From NCBI RefSeq assembly GCF_030445035.2, contig NC_080702.1:11974029-12038028 (forward strand): DNA of 64,000 nt. The letters are read 5' to 3'. Below the pieces are notes generated by a model. It saw nothing but the letters and a program-made list of their open reading frames with translations, had not been told where the DNA came from and ran no database searches. The first letter of the stretch is position 1. Every line of letters begins with the position of its first letter. The stretch comes from Dasypus novemcinctus (lineage: Eukaryota; Chordata; Mammalia; Cingulata; Dasypodidae). The position numbers and the translations under genes were made by a program. This document shows positions 13,060-25,850 of the stretch, one piece after another.

Positions 13060-13210
13060 CTGTTATCTGATTTAATTCTTTAATGATTATGTGAGATTGC
13101 TTTGACTACAGGTGAAAAAATATTAAGGATGAGTAAACTCGGAGTCAGACAATGCATAACTAATCCATGGTTAATCTGGCATTGAACCCTAAGTCCTCAG
13201 AGTTTTTAAA
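13060..13210 (+). repeat. Probable MIR-like remnant
   Basis: It has the MIR order: a 'ttaattctttaatgattatg' segment, 'aggatgagtaaact', then 'gcattgaaccctaagtcc'. Similarity is weak. Confidence 0.4.
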
Positions 13211-13509
13211 AAGTTTTCCACTCTAGAATATAGGTTCAACATAAGTTCCATAGACTTGAATATAGGTCCTAGAGCTGCAGGTCAACATCAGAGTTGTGCC
13301 AGGTACTATGAGCTGGAATTGATAGGCTGGTTGTTGTTTCATATTTACCAATAGTTTAGATGTGGTCAAAATCACCTAGGTGACCAGATGGCAGCATCTT
13401 TGTCTTATAGCTGATACAGCATCAACTTCCCTTATCTCCATTTAAAAATTATGGAATAGTATGGAAAATACACACATATATTTAAACTTTATAAATGTTC
13501 ATACTAAAA

Positions 13510-13893
13510 TGTATGATATGGGAATCAGCTGTACCTCAATCAGTTGGGCTCCAATCTACCATGTGGGAGGCCCTGTGTTCACATCCCAGGGCCGCCTTGG
13601 AAGGCAGGCTCGCCCACATGCTGCAGAGAGCCCCTGGCCTGGGCACCGTGGAGTGCCACCCGGCTCACAAGCACTGCAGAGAGCCAACTCAGCAAGGTGA
13701 TGCAACAAAAAGGGAGACAAGCAAAAATGCAGAAGAGAGTGCAGTGAATGAATGCAGAGAGCAGACAGCAAACAAGTCACAAGGGGGGATAAATAAAAAT
13801 AAATACAGACACAGAAGAAAGCACAACAAATGTACACAGAGAGCAGACAGTATGCAAAAAAAAAAAAAAAAGCCACAAGGGAGGGGAATTTAA
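13510..13893 (+). mobile_element. DAS-like SINE, older subfamily
   Basis: A tRNA-like head (ACCTCAATCAGTTGGG at about 13530, GTTCACATCCC at about 13577) is followed by a body with repeated 'cagagagcagacag' words and an A-run at 13857-13871. The clear TSD seen for younger copies is absent, which fits greater age. Confidence 0.78.
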
Positions 13894-14095
13894 AAGCGTG
13901 TTATGATTAACCATAGGAGTTACATTTCACTATTTCATACAATCAAAAAACATGAAATAACCAGAATGCACAAGAAATTATGGCACGTTCATAAGTTTAC
14001 ATTACACAGCATTATAAATAAAGTTGTAAAAATATATAAAGCTTTGTAAAGCACATTAACTTTATCTACTCAAGCTGAAAAATATTTATACCTCA

Positions 14096-15190
14096 TGTGG
14101 TAAGTAGAATAATGACTTCCCAAAGATGTCCATATTCTAATTCCTAGAACTTGTGGATATATTAGATTACATGATAAAGAGGAATTAAGGTAGCCAATAG
14201 AAATATAGCTGCTAATTAACCTTAAGATAGGGAGATTGTTCTAGGTTATTTGGGTGAACACAGTAGATGTAACAAGGGCCCTTGGAGATGGAAGAGGGAA
14301 GCAAGAAGGTCAGTGTGAGAGTATTAGGATATGAGAAAGACTTAAACAGTTAGAGCTGGTTTTAGAAGTTGGAAGAGGACTGTTTTAGTAAGCCAAAGGG
14401 GTGTTGATGCAAAATACCAGAAATTGGTTGGCTTTCATAAAGGGTATTTATTTGCGGGTAGAAGCTTACAGTTACCAGGCCATAAAGTTTAAGTTACTTC
14501 TCTTACCAAAGTCTTTTGCCACATGTTGGAGTAAGATGGCTGCCAATGTCTGCCAGGGTTTGTGCTTAGGTTCCTCTCTTCATGGACTTGCTTCTCTCTG
14601 GGTGAGGGTTCCTCTCTTCATGGGGCTGCATATCTCTTCGGACTTAGTTGCTGTGCTCACTCCACAAGGCCAGCTGTAGACTATCAGGCAAATGGCTCCA
14701 TCTCTCTGACCAGGGATTCTGCCATGTGTAAGGAGCTGTCTCTTTTCCTCTGTGTTCATCTCCTGTGTGTACACTTCCTGGGCTCCAGCTCCAAATTCCA
14801 ACATCAAAATTCCAACACCACAAAATCCAACATCAAAATCCCCATCTCTGTCCTTTGCCATGTCTTTTATTTGTGAGTCCCCACCCATCAACACCCTACT
14901 GATGTGGCCAAAGAGAAGCAGTAATCATAATTTAATCATTCCCAGGTATAGACCAGTTTACAAACAAAATCCAATATCTAATTTTGGAATTCATAGCTAT
15001 ATCAAACTGCTACAGGGACTCTAGCCAAGGAATGTGGGCAGTCTATAGAAACTGGAAAGAGCAAGGAAATGGATATTCCCCTAGAGCCTCCATAAAATAA
15101 CAGCCCTGTTGACACCTTGTTATTAACCTAAGGAGGCCCATTTAAAAAAATCTAATTGGTACATCAGTTATAGGAAACTAATAATTTGCA
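14096..15190 (+). mobile_element. MaLR/MLT1-like LTR, split by another LTR
   Basis: The outer parts (14096-14380 and 15015-15190) together follow the MLT1 pattern: 'gtaagtagaataatgacttcc', 'aaagatgtccatattctaattcc', later 'cctagagcctccataaaataacagcc' and 'ggaaactaat'. It carries no gag or pol sequence, so it is a solo LTR. A second LTR sits in the middle. Confidence 0.75.
14381..15014 (-). mobile_element. Solo LTR (MaLR/ERVL-like) inserted in an older LTR
   Basis: The insert runs from TGTTTTAGTAAGCC to GCTACA, with TG...CA ends, and is flanked by AGGAC (14376-14380) and GGGAC (15015-15019), a near-perfect 5-bp duplication as expected for integrase-mediated insertion. Its left end resembles the start of fragments at about 42657 and about 37840, so this is a repeated family in this genome. 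It is non-coding. Confidence 0.75.
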
Positions 15191-16329
15191 ACCAATAATA
15201 CTCCTTATAGGACATTAGATCATGAGAGCGTGAACAAAATGTTCGTTTGTTTTAGCATTTTTATGGCAAATTATGAACATTGCTGTTTCAAACACTCTTA
15301 ATAAAATTTAAAAAAAAGAATCCTTAAGTCCAAGGTTGGATTATATCAAAAACTTATCTACAGTTATTGGATGCAGTATTGCATATATGCCTGTCAGTTT
15401 AAGTTCATCAATTCTATTATTCAAATTTTCTATATCCTTTCTGATTTTTTTTTGGATTGCTTGATCTAACAATTACTGAAAGATGGTGTAAAAATAATTG
15501 ACTGTGGAGGTGAATTTATCTATTCTGTTTGATAATTCTTTCAATTTTTGCAGTATATACTCTTGAGACTAACATTATGTACATTATATTTCAGAATTGC
15601 TTTTGTTTTCTTCCCAGTGTATTTAATCTCTTTTGATTAAGAAGTAATCCTCTCTACCTCCCCTCAAACTTTTTGTTTTTTAGCCTATGTTGCCTTAAAT
15701 GTCATCATAAAGTACATAACTGGATTTGCTTAATTCCAGTTTTTAATCTTTCACATTTAACAAGTGCACCTAGTCCATCTACATTTCTTATAATTCTTTC
15801 TGCTATTTTTATTTCATGATTTCTATTTTTCTTGCATTTTCTATGTTTCTTCTTTCTCCGTTAACTATTAAACTTTTCATATTTTTTAAATTCATGTAAC
15901 GACATTTTAGTGTTTATCATAGAAAGTCAAGTGTTTTTAAGTTTTTCAACTCTAAAGTTACTTAATAACTTATGCTCCTCTTGAAGAATATGAGAACATT
16001 AGGCCTTAGACTATTTTAAACATTTTAACTCCTTGTTTGAGATATCACTTGCATATTTTTGATCTACCATTTTTTAACTTGATAGTACATTTTCATTTAT
16101 TCTGTTTGGAATTAATTGGGAATTTGGATTCTGTGGTTTGCTACCTTTAATCATTTCTGAACATTTCTCCATTATTTCATCAAAACATTTTCTCTGATCC
16201 AATAATTTACAGTTATTCATTTGAAACCCCTAGTAGCTGTATTTGAACACCCTCATTCTCTTCTCCATGTTCAATACACTCCTTTTAAAAATATTTTCCA
16301 TCTTTCTGTTCTTTTGGTACTTCATTTTT

Positions 16330-16723
16330 TTTTTTTTTTGGATTTTAGAATAGTAATTTATTAGAGTAAAAGCTTACAGTTCTGAGGCTGTGAAAATGTC
16401 CAAATCAAATCATCATCAAGAGATGCTGTCTCACCAAGTTGCAACTGTGGGCAATCAGGCACATGGCAGGGCATAATGGTGGTCCACTCATCTCTCCACT
16501 CTCCCACAGGGCTGTGGCTAGTTCTGCTTCAGGCCACCCCATCTGTGACTTTTTTTTTCTTTTTTTTTTATATACTTTGTAATAATATTACATTAAAAAT
16601 ATATATGTGAGGTCCCATTCAACCCCACCCCCCCACCCCACCTCTCCCTCCCCCCCCAGCAACACTCGTTCCCATCATCATGACACATCCATTGGATTTG
16701 GTAAGTACATCTTTGGGCACCTC
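16330..16723 (-). mobile_element. 5'-truncated L1 with 3' transduction
   Basis: Exact 16-bp target duplications TTGGTACTTCATTTTT lie at 16314-16329 and 16724-16739. Read on the minus strand the insert is: about 150 bp of L1 3' end (16723-16570), an A-tract (16569-16550), 210 bp of non-L1 LTR-derived sequence (16549-16340) with AATAAA close to its end, then a second A-tract. This order is that of an L1 transcript that read past its own weak poly(A) site and used a downstream one. Confidence 0.88.
16340..16549 (-). other. Transduced LTR segment with polyadenylation signal
   Basis: This minus-strand segment resembles the terminal part of the MaLR-like LTR family (compare the complement of 42700-42760). 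It contains AATAAA about 20 nt before the second A-tract, and so could have supplied the 3' end of the transduced RNA. Confidence 0.75.
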
Positions 16724-17283
16724 TTGGTACTTCATTTTTGGATAATTTCCAGTTCTATCTTTCAGGCTGTTAATTTATTCAACTGTATTATGTCTGCACC
16801 TAAACTGCTTTTAGCCCTATTTAGCTTATTATTGCTTCAATTATATATTTCATATATATTTATAAATCATAATCATATATTTCAGTTATAAAAATATTCA
16901 TTCCTAGAACATTCTACTTTGTTTTTCAAATACTCTTAGTCACTATACTTTACCTCAGTGTTTTTAAAAATATTTATATATTAAAAAATACTTATTTTAT
17001 ATTGTGTTTGACAGTTCCAATATTGGAATTTATAGGTCACATTTTACTCTCTTGTTTCTGTTGGTTGTTATTCATAGTACATTGTTTTCACCTGAATCTT
17101 GTATTGTTTGCTGTGAGCCCATATTTATTGGAATTTTAACACTGTGAATACTTTTCAGCCTGGGATGAATGTGGGTTCTTTCAGAGAATATTTCCAGTAG
17201 TTCTTGCTATATGACTGGTAGCACCACCAAATTGAGACCATAAATCTGAGGAACTATTCAAAGGAAGGCTGTTTGTGGTTATT

Positions 17284-17410
17284 AGTTCTCAAAGAGAACA
17301 TTTTTTAATTTTTAACCTTTTTTTGTAGAGACATATACACAACTCAAAATTTCCCATTTTAACCACTTTCAAGTGTATAGTTCAGTAGTATTAAGTACAT
17401 TCACATTGTT
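17284..17410 (-). repeat. Old L1M 3' end fragment
   Basis: The complement carries the L1M pattern 'aactatacacttgaaagtgg'. The plus strand reads 'cccattttaaccactttcaa' and 'tattaagtacattcacattg'. It is related to 42950-43640. Confidence 0.5.
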
Positions 17411-18270
17411 GGACTTTTCTCCCTTATAGTGACAGAACTTGAGATAGCCAGTCTTCTTGCAGGACCCTGTTGGTAGGAGAAGGCAAGGGAGCAGAGCTTT
17501 TTTTCTGATCTACCTTGCATTGATATGTCTAGCCCTGTAGGGGTCACAGGCTTATAAATGACTGTCCTGTCATATTCCCCATATTGGAGGTGGGTCCTGG
17601 TCTTTGTCTCTGTTCTCTGATATTCTTCTGAGTCCATAAAATCTAAGCTTAAGTTCCCTGGGTTCAATAAATGCCTTAAATGCAAATGTGAGCTTTTACT
17701 TATTTCTGTAGGTTCCTGCCTTTCTCTGAATTTTGGCCCAAATATGCCCTATGTAATGTATTGAAGAAGATATTTTTATATTTCATCTGGAAATTTTAAG
17801 GCAAATTAATTTTTATTCTATGATTCTATTTATCATTATCTTATTTGACTGGATAAGTTTTCCTTATCATTTTTATTTTATTTTTGCATCCCTGCCTTGG
17901 AAGTTATACATTCTAAAATTTCAAAATATTCTAAAATTTAAAAAATGATAACATACACATTTGACATGAATTCTAAAGCAATTTATATCCTTTTCTCCTA
18001 AGAATACAAAGATTAAAATGCTTTTATATCTTATTTGACTTCTGGCATTTTAATTTTTCTCCCCGCCCCATCCAACCAGAAATCATTTTTATTATTATCT
18101 TATATAGTCAACCCTTCTTTAGATGTAGCACTGTATCCAGTACATTCCTTTCTCACCACTCCTTCTTCCAATACATTTCTTCCTTCTGAAATTAACTTCT
18201 TTTACCATGAAGTATATCCTTAATTAGAGGAAATCTTCTCATTTTTGTTCTTGATTTAAAATTGTTTTTT
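17411..18270. other. Unassigned, probably ancient repeat DNA
   Basis: The segment is AT-rich with no clear consensus and no supported gene. Confidence 0.3.
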
Positions 18271-18399
18271 TTTTAATTTTTTCCTTATTTCAGAATCAAA
18301 GTTAAGTTGGATAGTGATTATAAACAATTTTCTTTTAGCACATTAATTTTATTCCCATATATTCTGGACTCCATTATTGCTACTAAAATATTAGTAAAG

Positions 18400-18960
18400 G
18401 TAAAATTTCTTTTTTTTAAGAAAATTAGTCTGTTTCTTTCTCTTTGACTATTTTTACAAACTCTTCTTTGCCTTTTTATTCAGCAGTTTAATTTCAATGT
18501 GGTCAGGTGTACATTTTACTTTTATTTTTTTCTCTATTTTATTAAATATGTTTCCCTAGTCAAGGACCCTTATCTTTAATCAGTTATGTGAAATTCTCAG
18601 TAGTAATCTTTAATATCAGGTTTTTCTGTTTTCTGGATTCTTTTCTTCAGATACTTTAATTAATATGTTAGATCTCCTTCTATCTTCAAGGTCTGTTAAC
18701 TTTTCTTCCTTGTCTTCTATTTAACTGTGTTCATTCCTGGGTAGTTTCATCACATACATATTCAAAGGTACTAAACCTTTTCTGAGGATGTATTTTTTAT
18801 TTCCAGAAGTCTAACTTCATTCTTTTTAAAATTTCTCAGGTCTTTTGTGATTATGCCTTTTTGATTATAACTTATGCCTTCAATTTCTTTTTCCTATTAA
18901 TATAATCATTGATATTTAAATCTATCTGACGTGTCTTTTAAAGAGTTTAGAAAGGAAATA
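18400..18960 (-). repeat. Probable ancient L1 remnant
   Basis: The T-rich plus strand with words such as 'cagaagtctaacttcattc' and 'aatttctcaggtcttttgtg' resembles the complement of old L1 sequence. The assignment is tentative. Confidence 0.35.
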
Positions 18961-19059
18961 CAAATATTTTATTAAAGAATTTATAGAAGAACATACACAA
19001 ACACAGTAGTTCTCTGTATGGTGAAATTAGAGTGGATTTTTCATTTTGCTTATTTGTTG

Positions 19060-21990
19060 TTGTTGTTTTTACTTTATTTCTTCATTGCTTATGTAATAAC
19101 AGATACCCTTCAAAGCCAGAGAAAATAACTAGTTTTATGGTGCCATGTTACCTATCATACAAACATCCTGATAATAAATAAATGTCAAATAACCAAACCT
19201 ACCATATGACAATCTACTGAGATCATTCAGATACCTAAACTGATTAGGGATCAGGCATAACTGTGGTTTAATACCACACATTGGATATCAAAAAAAAAAA
19301 AAAAAAGTCAAGGCTTTAAAAAAAGACACACTTTCTAAGATATTTTCAAATACATTTTATATCCACCTCTAAAGTGTTTTCAAGCCAATGGAATGTCTGT
19401 AGCTTTCAGAATATTGTGCAATTTTCCTTTTCATATAATAATATTTCCCATTATGCATAATCTAACTGCAGTATGATTTTGTTTTAATACAAATCAATAA
19501 TTCTCAAGCATTTTTAACAACATACTTCATGCCATTTTAGAAAAGCACACATAAACATACAGCCCAGAGTATACACCTCTGATTTATATAAGAGGAATTA
19601 TCCATTTAGCTTTTCTACAAAATACTTTAGGCTAAAGAAAATAAGAAATAATTTGAAAATTGCATAAAGACAGAAAAATCATTGTGGCATCTTCCAGCTA
19701 ACAATTTTCAAATATAGCAAAACCTTTTTTCCTTATATATTATACTACTATGCTTCAAGAATTCTTTACAGTCATCCTGTAAGAATTTCTATTGAAATTT
19801 ATGAAGCATGTATATTAAGACAATGAAAAATTCACCAATTTTGATTAGTACACCTCAACAAAAAAATTTTTTTAGCTTAAATGGCCAGAGCATTACTTCA
19901 CGTACATATACATTTTATTGGACCCAGAAGCTGACAAGTTTGTTCAAAAGTGATTATGGACAGATTTCTGAAACAAAAGAAAGGCTCAATAGCAACTTTA
20001 AAAGAAAAATCTTTGTTCAAAGAAACATTTTAATGTCCCACATAGTGAGAACTTTCTTCCTTTTCCAGTTTTAAAGTGTTTTTTTATGGCAACGTCCATA
20101 TTTTCTTGAAATTCTTTAAACGTATTAGTTATTGGAAGAGATACTACACTTGTTTCTAATAGGAAAATCCATATGCAGGCACTCAGTTGAAGGAGTGAGT
20201 TTAAATTCAGTAGGTGGACTGGAACTGCAACCAGTTGCAAAAAATAAGATTATCTTTCATTGTTGTTGCAGATTTACAATTTTCAGTAGCTTGTAAGTAA
20301 CAGTTCCAAAATCCCAAAGTTGTATGTTAGACAATGGATAAACTGTAAAAAGATCACTAAGAATTTTCACAGAAAGATTATAAGGTTTATGATAGGATGC
20401 TGCAAAATACTTCTGGAGAAGTCAGAATTCTCTCTAAAATGTAGGGTTTTCAGACCCTGCTTAAAACTTCCAAAAGGTGTTTGGGCTCTCTTAATTACAT
20501 GGTCAAAAAGTATGTCTTTTACCAACATATATTTATCACTTAATGTCTAAGACATCCAATAAGCTGTAGGTAGTTAGAGCATTCATTTATTGCTGAGTTA
20601 AAGTCAGCCATATTTGTTGTAGTATTTATCTTGTGCATTAAGGGACAAGTTCTTTGACAAGGACCCTTCAAATAATGATGAGCTTTCAAGATGCTGCATT
20701 GAAAGACTCAAAAACTCTTGTTTTGATCCAGGATGCTCTTGGCCAAATTTATCATTTTCATTTACATAAGCTATTTCAATTGAGTATACAGGATTAAAGC
20801 TTTGATTTCTGAATCTATCTAAGGCACTATTCCAGATATAGGCTTTGTTGATATATAATCTTTTAGTTTTTCTTTTAATTCTAACTCTATTAATACAGTT
20901 TAAAAACTCTTCTAAATTTGCCGCCTTCCCTTCTTCTAACAGGTTGATTCCTTGCTCCTTTCCAGACCAGTGGGACTTCCAGGGGTGTTCTCATTAGATC
21001 TGGGCTCCAGGTGACTGAGTAATTTCGGTGATGACCCTTCTAACAGACAATCAGTAATATCCATGTTATTTGAATTAGGCTAAGTGTGCTTTTTGGCTTC
21101 TTTTGAAATCCCCTGAATTGTAGGTGATACCTTCCACATTCCAAACACTCCCAATTTTGTTCCCATGATTGTGGTGAGCAACAGTCTAAATGGGTTCCAC
21201 TAGAACCACAACATTGACAGTGTTTTATTTCTCATTTGCTGTCAGGTGCATTCTATTCTTGCCCTTTACAGCGACATCCTTGGACATCACAAGGCTCATG
21301 GTGCTGCAAAAGCTCTCAATAAGCATTTTCCCCTAGTTCTCAAGACACATCTTTTTCAGGAATATGAATTCCATTCTCAACATCTCTTTCTGAAATGTAT
21401 CACTATCATTGCATACATGCATCTGAAGAAAAACACTCCTGCGTTTACTGCTTGAAACTGTAAACCGTTTCTGTGAAACCAAGCATTCTTACTACAAGGA
21501 TTTCCTAATATACTATATGTTGGACTAGGCTCAATAAATTCCAAATGGCACATGGTAAGGACTGTCTATAACAATTAGATGTAATTATTTGAACAGGTTG
21601 ATGGTTCCAACGAAATAACCCAAAATTGCCAGTAATCTGGAAAATATATTCTCTCTGAAGGCCACATGGAAAATGATAATAACTTTTTACATCGGAGTGC
21701 AACATATTCAATTAAAGCACCAGATTCCTTGCAAAGACAGGTTTTCAGTTTAGAACCTCTCTTCACTTACTTCCTGACGTCTTCTATAGAAAACCATAAA
21801 CTCCTTTTTCTTTACCTCTCTGCCAAATTCCACTTGACATCAACGAAGTTCTGTGTGTCACCCGATTAATTTTCATTCATTTTACAATGCGGCTTTGGCA
21901 GAAGTTCCAGGACCGGGGGTAGCACTTTTCCATTCTCGCGCCACGGGACACGCCAACTGGGAGCAGCCCCATCCAACGGCCAGTAAGATT
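19060..21990 (-). pseudogene. G2E3P: G2E3 processed pseudogene (retrocopy)
   Basis: G2E3 is a cell-cycle ubiquitin ligase with PHD-type zinc fingers and a HECT-like domain. Minus-strand reading, allowing frame changes, gives residues typical of it: the PHD part [13 protein letters not shown] (about 21660-21620), [17 protein letters not shown] (about 20860-20810), [14 protein letters not shown] (about 20650-20610), [10 protein letters not shown] (about 20240) and KEFQENMD (about 20120-20095). The CDS-like part runs from ATG at 21880-21878 to a stop at 20032-20030. It is continuous without introns, and has frameshifts, stops and a deletion just after the start codon (about 30 codons missing after about codon 13). 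A 5'UTR-like GC-rich piece lies at 21881-21990. A plausible 3'UTR reaches an AATAAA (complement of about 19073) followed by an A-rich tract. No TSD was found, so the outer limits are uncertain. Confidence 0.8.
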
Positions 21991-22600
21991 CAAATGCCCC
22001 TGCAGTTTTATTTAAAATCTTTTGTTTTTGTCAGGTCTGCTGACCATATGGTCTACCCTGCAAGAAACAAGCTCTCAGGTAAGTTATATCCTTTAGTGTT
22101 CAGTAACGTTGTGTTTTGCGCGATTGTTGTTACAAGACCTTTATCCTTTAAAGGAGGTTTGCATCTGTGTCTCCCAAATGTCTTTAATGATTATCACTGG
22201 CCCTTTTATGTTCATTTTACAGATTAGCAGTACCTAGAGCGAGCAAATTTGAAACACAGGCCTGTAACTTCTCAGGGAAGACTGTTTTCCCAATCAGAAT
22301 TCAACCTTAGAAAGTTACCATTCCCTCTCATTAACTTGTACCATTTGTTGGATGATTGGTCATTTAGAGGATTTTCACTGATTTATTAATCACCAAAATG
22401 TACTGCCTTCATCTGTGAATCTGAATGTTAACACCCTCTCCTCTCCTGTATTTGAATGATTTTAAATTCTAAGCCCTTTGATTTTGAGACTAGTAACTCT
22501 TCATACAGCTTCTATGGATTCAGCTCATTCACTAGATCATCTGGTTTCCAGTTTTCTTGTGGCTTTTATTCCTTGAGGGAGACAAATGCATTCACATAGC
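21991..22600. other. Unassigned sequence, faint MIR-like part
   Basis: The region around 22180-22260 ('tttatgttcattttacagatta') is weakly MIR-like. Nothing else was recognised. Confidence 0.25.
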
Positions 22601-22609
22601 TTTGCACTT

Positions 22610-23760
22610 TTTTTTTCTTTATTTTTAAAGAAGTTTTATATTATATAAAAGTTACATAAAAAATACAGGGATTCCCATATACCCCACCCCTTCCCCATTA
22701 ACAGCATCTTTCATTAGTGTTAAAATTGATGAACAAATATTGAAGTGTTGCTGCTGACCATGTTCTCTAGTTTATGTTATGGTTTACACATTACACATAC
22801 AACTTTTAGATTTTGACAAAATGTATAATGGCCTGTATCTGTCACTGCAGTATAATGCAGAACAAGCCCAATGCCCCTCAAATGCCACATTTTATACCTA
22901 TTCCTTCTTCCTCCCCTCAGAACCTCTGGTGACCACTGCCTTTATATCAGTGTTACAAGCTCTTCCATTACTAGAATAATAAAAAGTCTACTTTGGTCCA
23001 TAGTTGCATTCCCCCCTTATGTTTGTTCATTCCTCAATCTTGAGGATTTGGGGATAATGATGCCCACTCTGCTTCTGATTGAGAGGGGGCTTAGATCCCA
23101 TGGGGCAGATGGATGGAACTGTCTTGCTTGTAGATGTAGATACTCTGGGTTTTGGAATGGGAGCTGTCCATCCTCATTTCCTTGTTAGTTGTCCTGGGTG
23201 AGTTCAATGAACTGGAGAACAGGTATTTAGCTGCAACTCTGCTGAGATTTGGGCATATGAACAGACCAAAGATTTAAGCCTCTGGGACATAAATTTAATA
23301 GGTGTAGTGCTAATTATAGGTTCAAATAAAGGGGCAAAAGAACCAAGTGTAGGGAAATTATAAATGAATCTAACTCTGATTCTTTGGGGAGATGGGTTAT
23401 CATATATTTCAAGGTAAGGTCTATCAATGGGGTGCCAATTTACTGGGTTTGTCTGTCTTACTTATTGGGTCCAGATGTCTCTAGACCCCTTTGGAGCACT
23501 CCTGCTTGAGGCATTGTTTACTGTGGCAGAAATGAGATCTTTCAGAGAGGTGAATAAGCACAACCTCTGGAAATATCTCTTGATTCACTTTGAAATCTCT
23601 TAACTATAAGAAATAATTTGTATTTAGTATGTCTCCCTTTTGGTCAAGAAGCATCACTAATTGGTGCTCTTTAATACTCCCTTGGTGCCAGGGAGGCTCA
23701 TCTCATGTCCCTTATCAGGGGGAAGGCATGGAAGTTATGCTTTTAGAAGAATGCTTGCTG
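22610..23760 (-). mobile_element. Older L1 3'UTR fragment
   Basis: The beginning (22610-22720) gives, on the complement, a 3' end with A-rich and 'ggtatatgggaatccctg' sequence. Further in, 'ttggtgccagggaggctcat' (23682) is the same segment as 'cggtgccagggaggtgcatc' at 28094 in the young L1 3'UTR. It is thus an older relative of the long-3'UTR L1 family. No ORF2 is present. Confidence 0.65.
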
Positions 23761-25380
23761 TACTTCTTCTAGAATTTCTCTGCATTTTGTAGCAAGGTTT
23801 TTAGTCAATATTACAGAAATGGAAGTCGACGGTTGTTATACAAATCCCTAATAGAAAGAACTACTTTTCAAGAAGCAGACTTTCAGTCAGATGAAGTGGA
23901 TGAGAAAGGCCAAAGACCACTTCACTGGGATTAGACAGAGGTTTGTGCAAGATCATTTCAACTCTAATATTCTATGATAGAAATTTTACTTTGTAATTCA
24001 TATAGGGATGAAATTGTCAATTGTGTACTAATAAACTGGATCTCAAACAAATGAGCAAAACGAAAATAAATAATTCCCCAAAGTACTATTTGTAGCATTT
24101 GCTAATTTTCATGTTGTAAACACTGCCACTGATAGCTGATTCCTGGATATGGCCAGCCTGGTCTTACTATTATGAACCAGTTCCAGTACATCACTGCACT
24201 TAGTATATATTCCCAGATATGTATTTGTGATATAAATGATATTTTCACTTTTTCTTGGCAAAAGATATCCTGAGTTTGAATTTCAGACTGCACTTCAGAA
24301 CAGATATCATCAAACTTTTAAAAATAAACGGCATGTTAATAAATATTTTAGGCCTCATATACTCTCTGTTGCATATTCTTTCTTTACAACCCTTTAAAAT
24401 GAAATGACTGCTCCACAACAAGCCCAAAGCTGGATTTGATCGAGGGCTAGAGTTTGCTGGACCCTGCTCTGACAGCTTGTGATTATTTTGCCTAATAACA
24501 AACTGTGATTGAGCTTTCTTAGAGAAAATAAGAAAATCACAGTCTCTCCTAATGTTTTGTACCATTTCTGCAATTATCAAACCAAGAAATTTCTTCTGGC
24601 ATCAGTGACCTGGCATAGGAAAAAAATACATGCTTTAAAAATTCATTAAGAAACTTCCCATAAAAAATGAACATATACATTGCTACCTTATTATTATAGA
24701 AATACTTTCTGACCAGCTGCAGTTATCAGTTTTAAGATTTCAGTATCACTGAAACAAAATTGATGAAGATACAGGACATTGTAAATTGAATACAGAAAAT
24801 TCCACTTCCTATCAGAAATAAAAAACTAAAAATCAGATCAAATGAGACAAAGGGGCAACTGGGAGGAGGAAAATGGAAAAGAAACTTGTTTTTCCTTTAT
24901 CTATAAAGTGAGATTAGGTAGCAAATTTGAGATGGTTGTCAGAATAAACAGCTAGAAATCAGAGCATAAATCACAAGGTATATACTATTCATTAGCTGAT
25001 AGCTGTGTTAGTGTATTTTAACTCAGAATTAATTGCTAGTAGTTACTTGAGTAGTTGAGAGATGTACCCATTTTCTAAGTAAGTAGAAAGCTTTAAGCCC
25101 AAATCAGTAATTTCTTGTATAGTTTTGAACTTGGTCATCTCTTAAAGGCTCAGCAAAAGTGTTTGCTATTGCCTTGGTGAATATTGAGAAATAAATATCT
25201 TTCTTTCAGAATGGTGGTGATTTCCATAACACATATATTCTAAAACAAAATGAAATTTTCTTATACCAGCAATGGCTGCCTTATAGAAGATATCTCTAGG
25301 TTATTAAATAGGGATAACTAACTTCTATGATGTATTTGTATCCTTGTGATAAAGCTAGTTTACCTTTAAAGAATATTCCA
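23761..25380. other. Unassigned sequence
   Basis: No reading frame, tail or repeat was recognised across this 1.6 kb. It is one of the longer stretches without visible repeats and may be ordinary unique DNA. Confidence 0.35.
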
Positions 25381-25384
25381 GGTA

Positions 25385-25830
25385 AAGAAGGTACTCATTT
25401 TTTAACTCAGAAAATATTAATTGATTTCCTCTTTTGTGCTAGACAGTGTTTCAGGCACTAAAGATAGAGCAGTGAATAAGACAAAGTCTATGCTTTCCTG
25501 TTATTTATAGTCAGAGATATTGGGTGGAGAGTGGGAGGGAAAAGAGAGAGAACAAAAATAAATATATAATATATCAACTGGTGATCAGGTCTAAGAAGAA
25601 AAATATAGAAGGATGGAGAAGTTCTATCTGATATGATTGCAGCAAAACTCTGAAAGATGGTGAGGGAATGAGCCATTTGTATATCTGTTGGACAAGAGCT
25701 CTTGGGAAGAGAAACAGTAAGGGTCTGATGAATGATGAGTGAAAGAAGAGATGCAAGATTGTGGAGCTAGCTGGGACAATACTACCTAGAGCCTAAAGGT
25801 TTTATTCTGAAGGATAAGGTTGGCTTTGAA
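25385..25830 (+). repeat. Ancient interspersed repeat, family not named
   Basis: The order 'tgctagacagtgtttcaggcac', 'gatagagcagtgaataagac', 'caactggtgatcaggtctaag' and 'gagggaatgagccatttgta' is a widespread old mammalian repeat pattern. A related piece is at about 33640-33920. I am not certain of the family name. Confidence 0.45.
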
Positions 25831-25850
25831 GTATTCCAAGTAGAGAGGTG

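Larger units (their letters stand above)
15340..17283 (-). repeat. Ancient L1 sequence, minus strand
   Basis: The AT-rich plus strand reads like the complement of old L1 ORF2 and upstream L1M sequence, for example 'ttgactgtggaggtgaatttatc' (15498) and 'cttgtttctgttggttgttattc' (17053). No reading frame survives. A young composite insertion interrupts it at 16330-16723. The exact subfamily is not determined. Confidence 0.5.

Noticed and set aside
19289..19307. The A-run as the tail of the G2E3 retrocopy
   Set aside because: The retrocopy is on the minus strand, so its tail must appear as T on the plus strand. This run has the wrong polarity.
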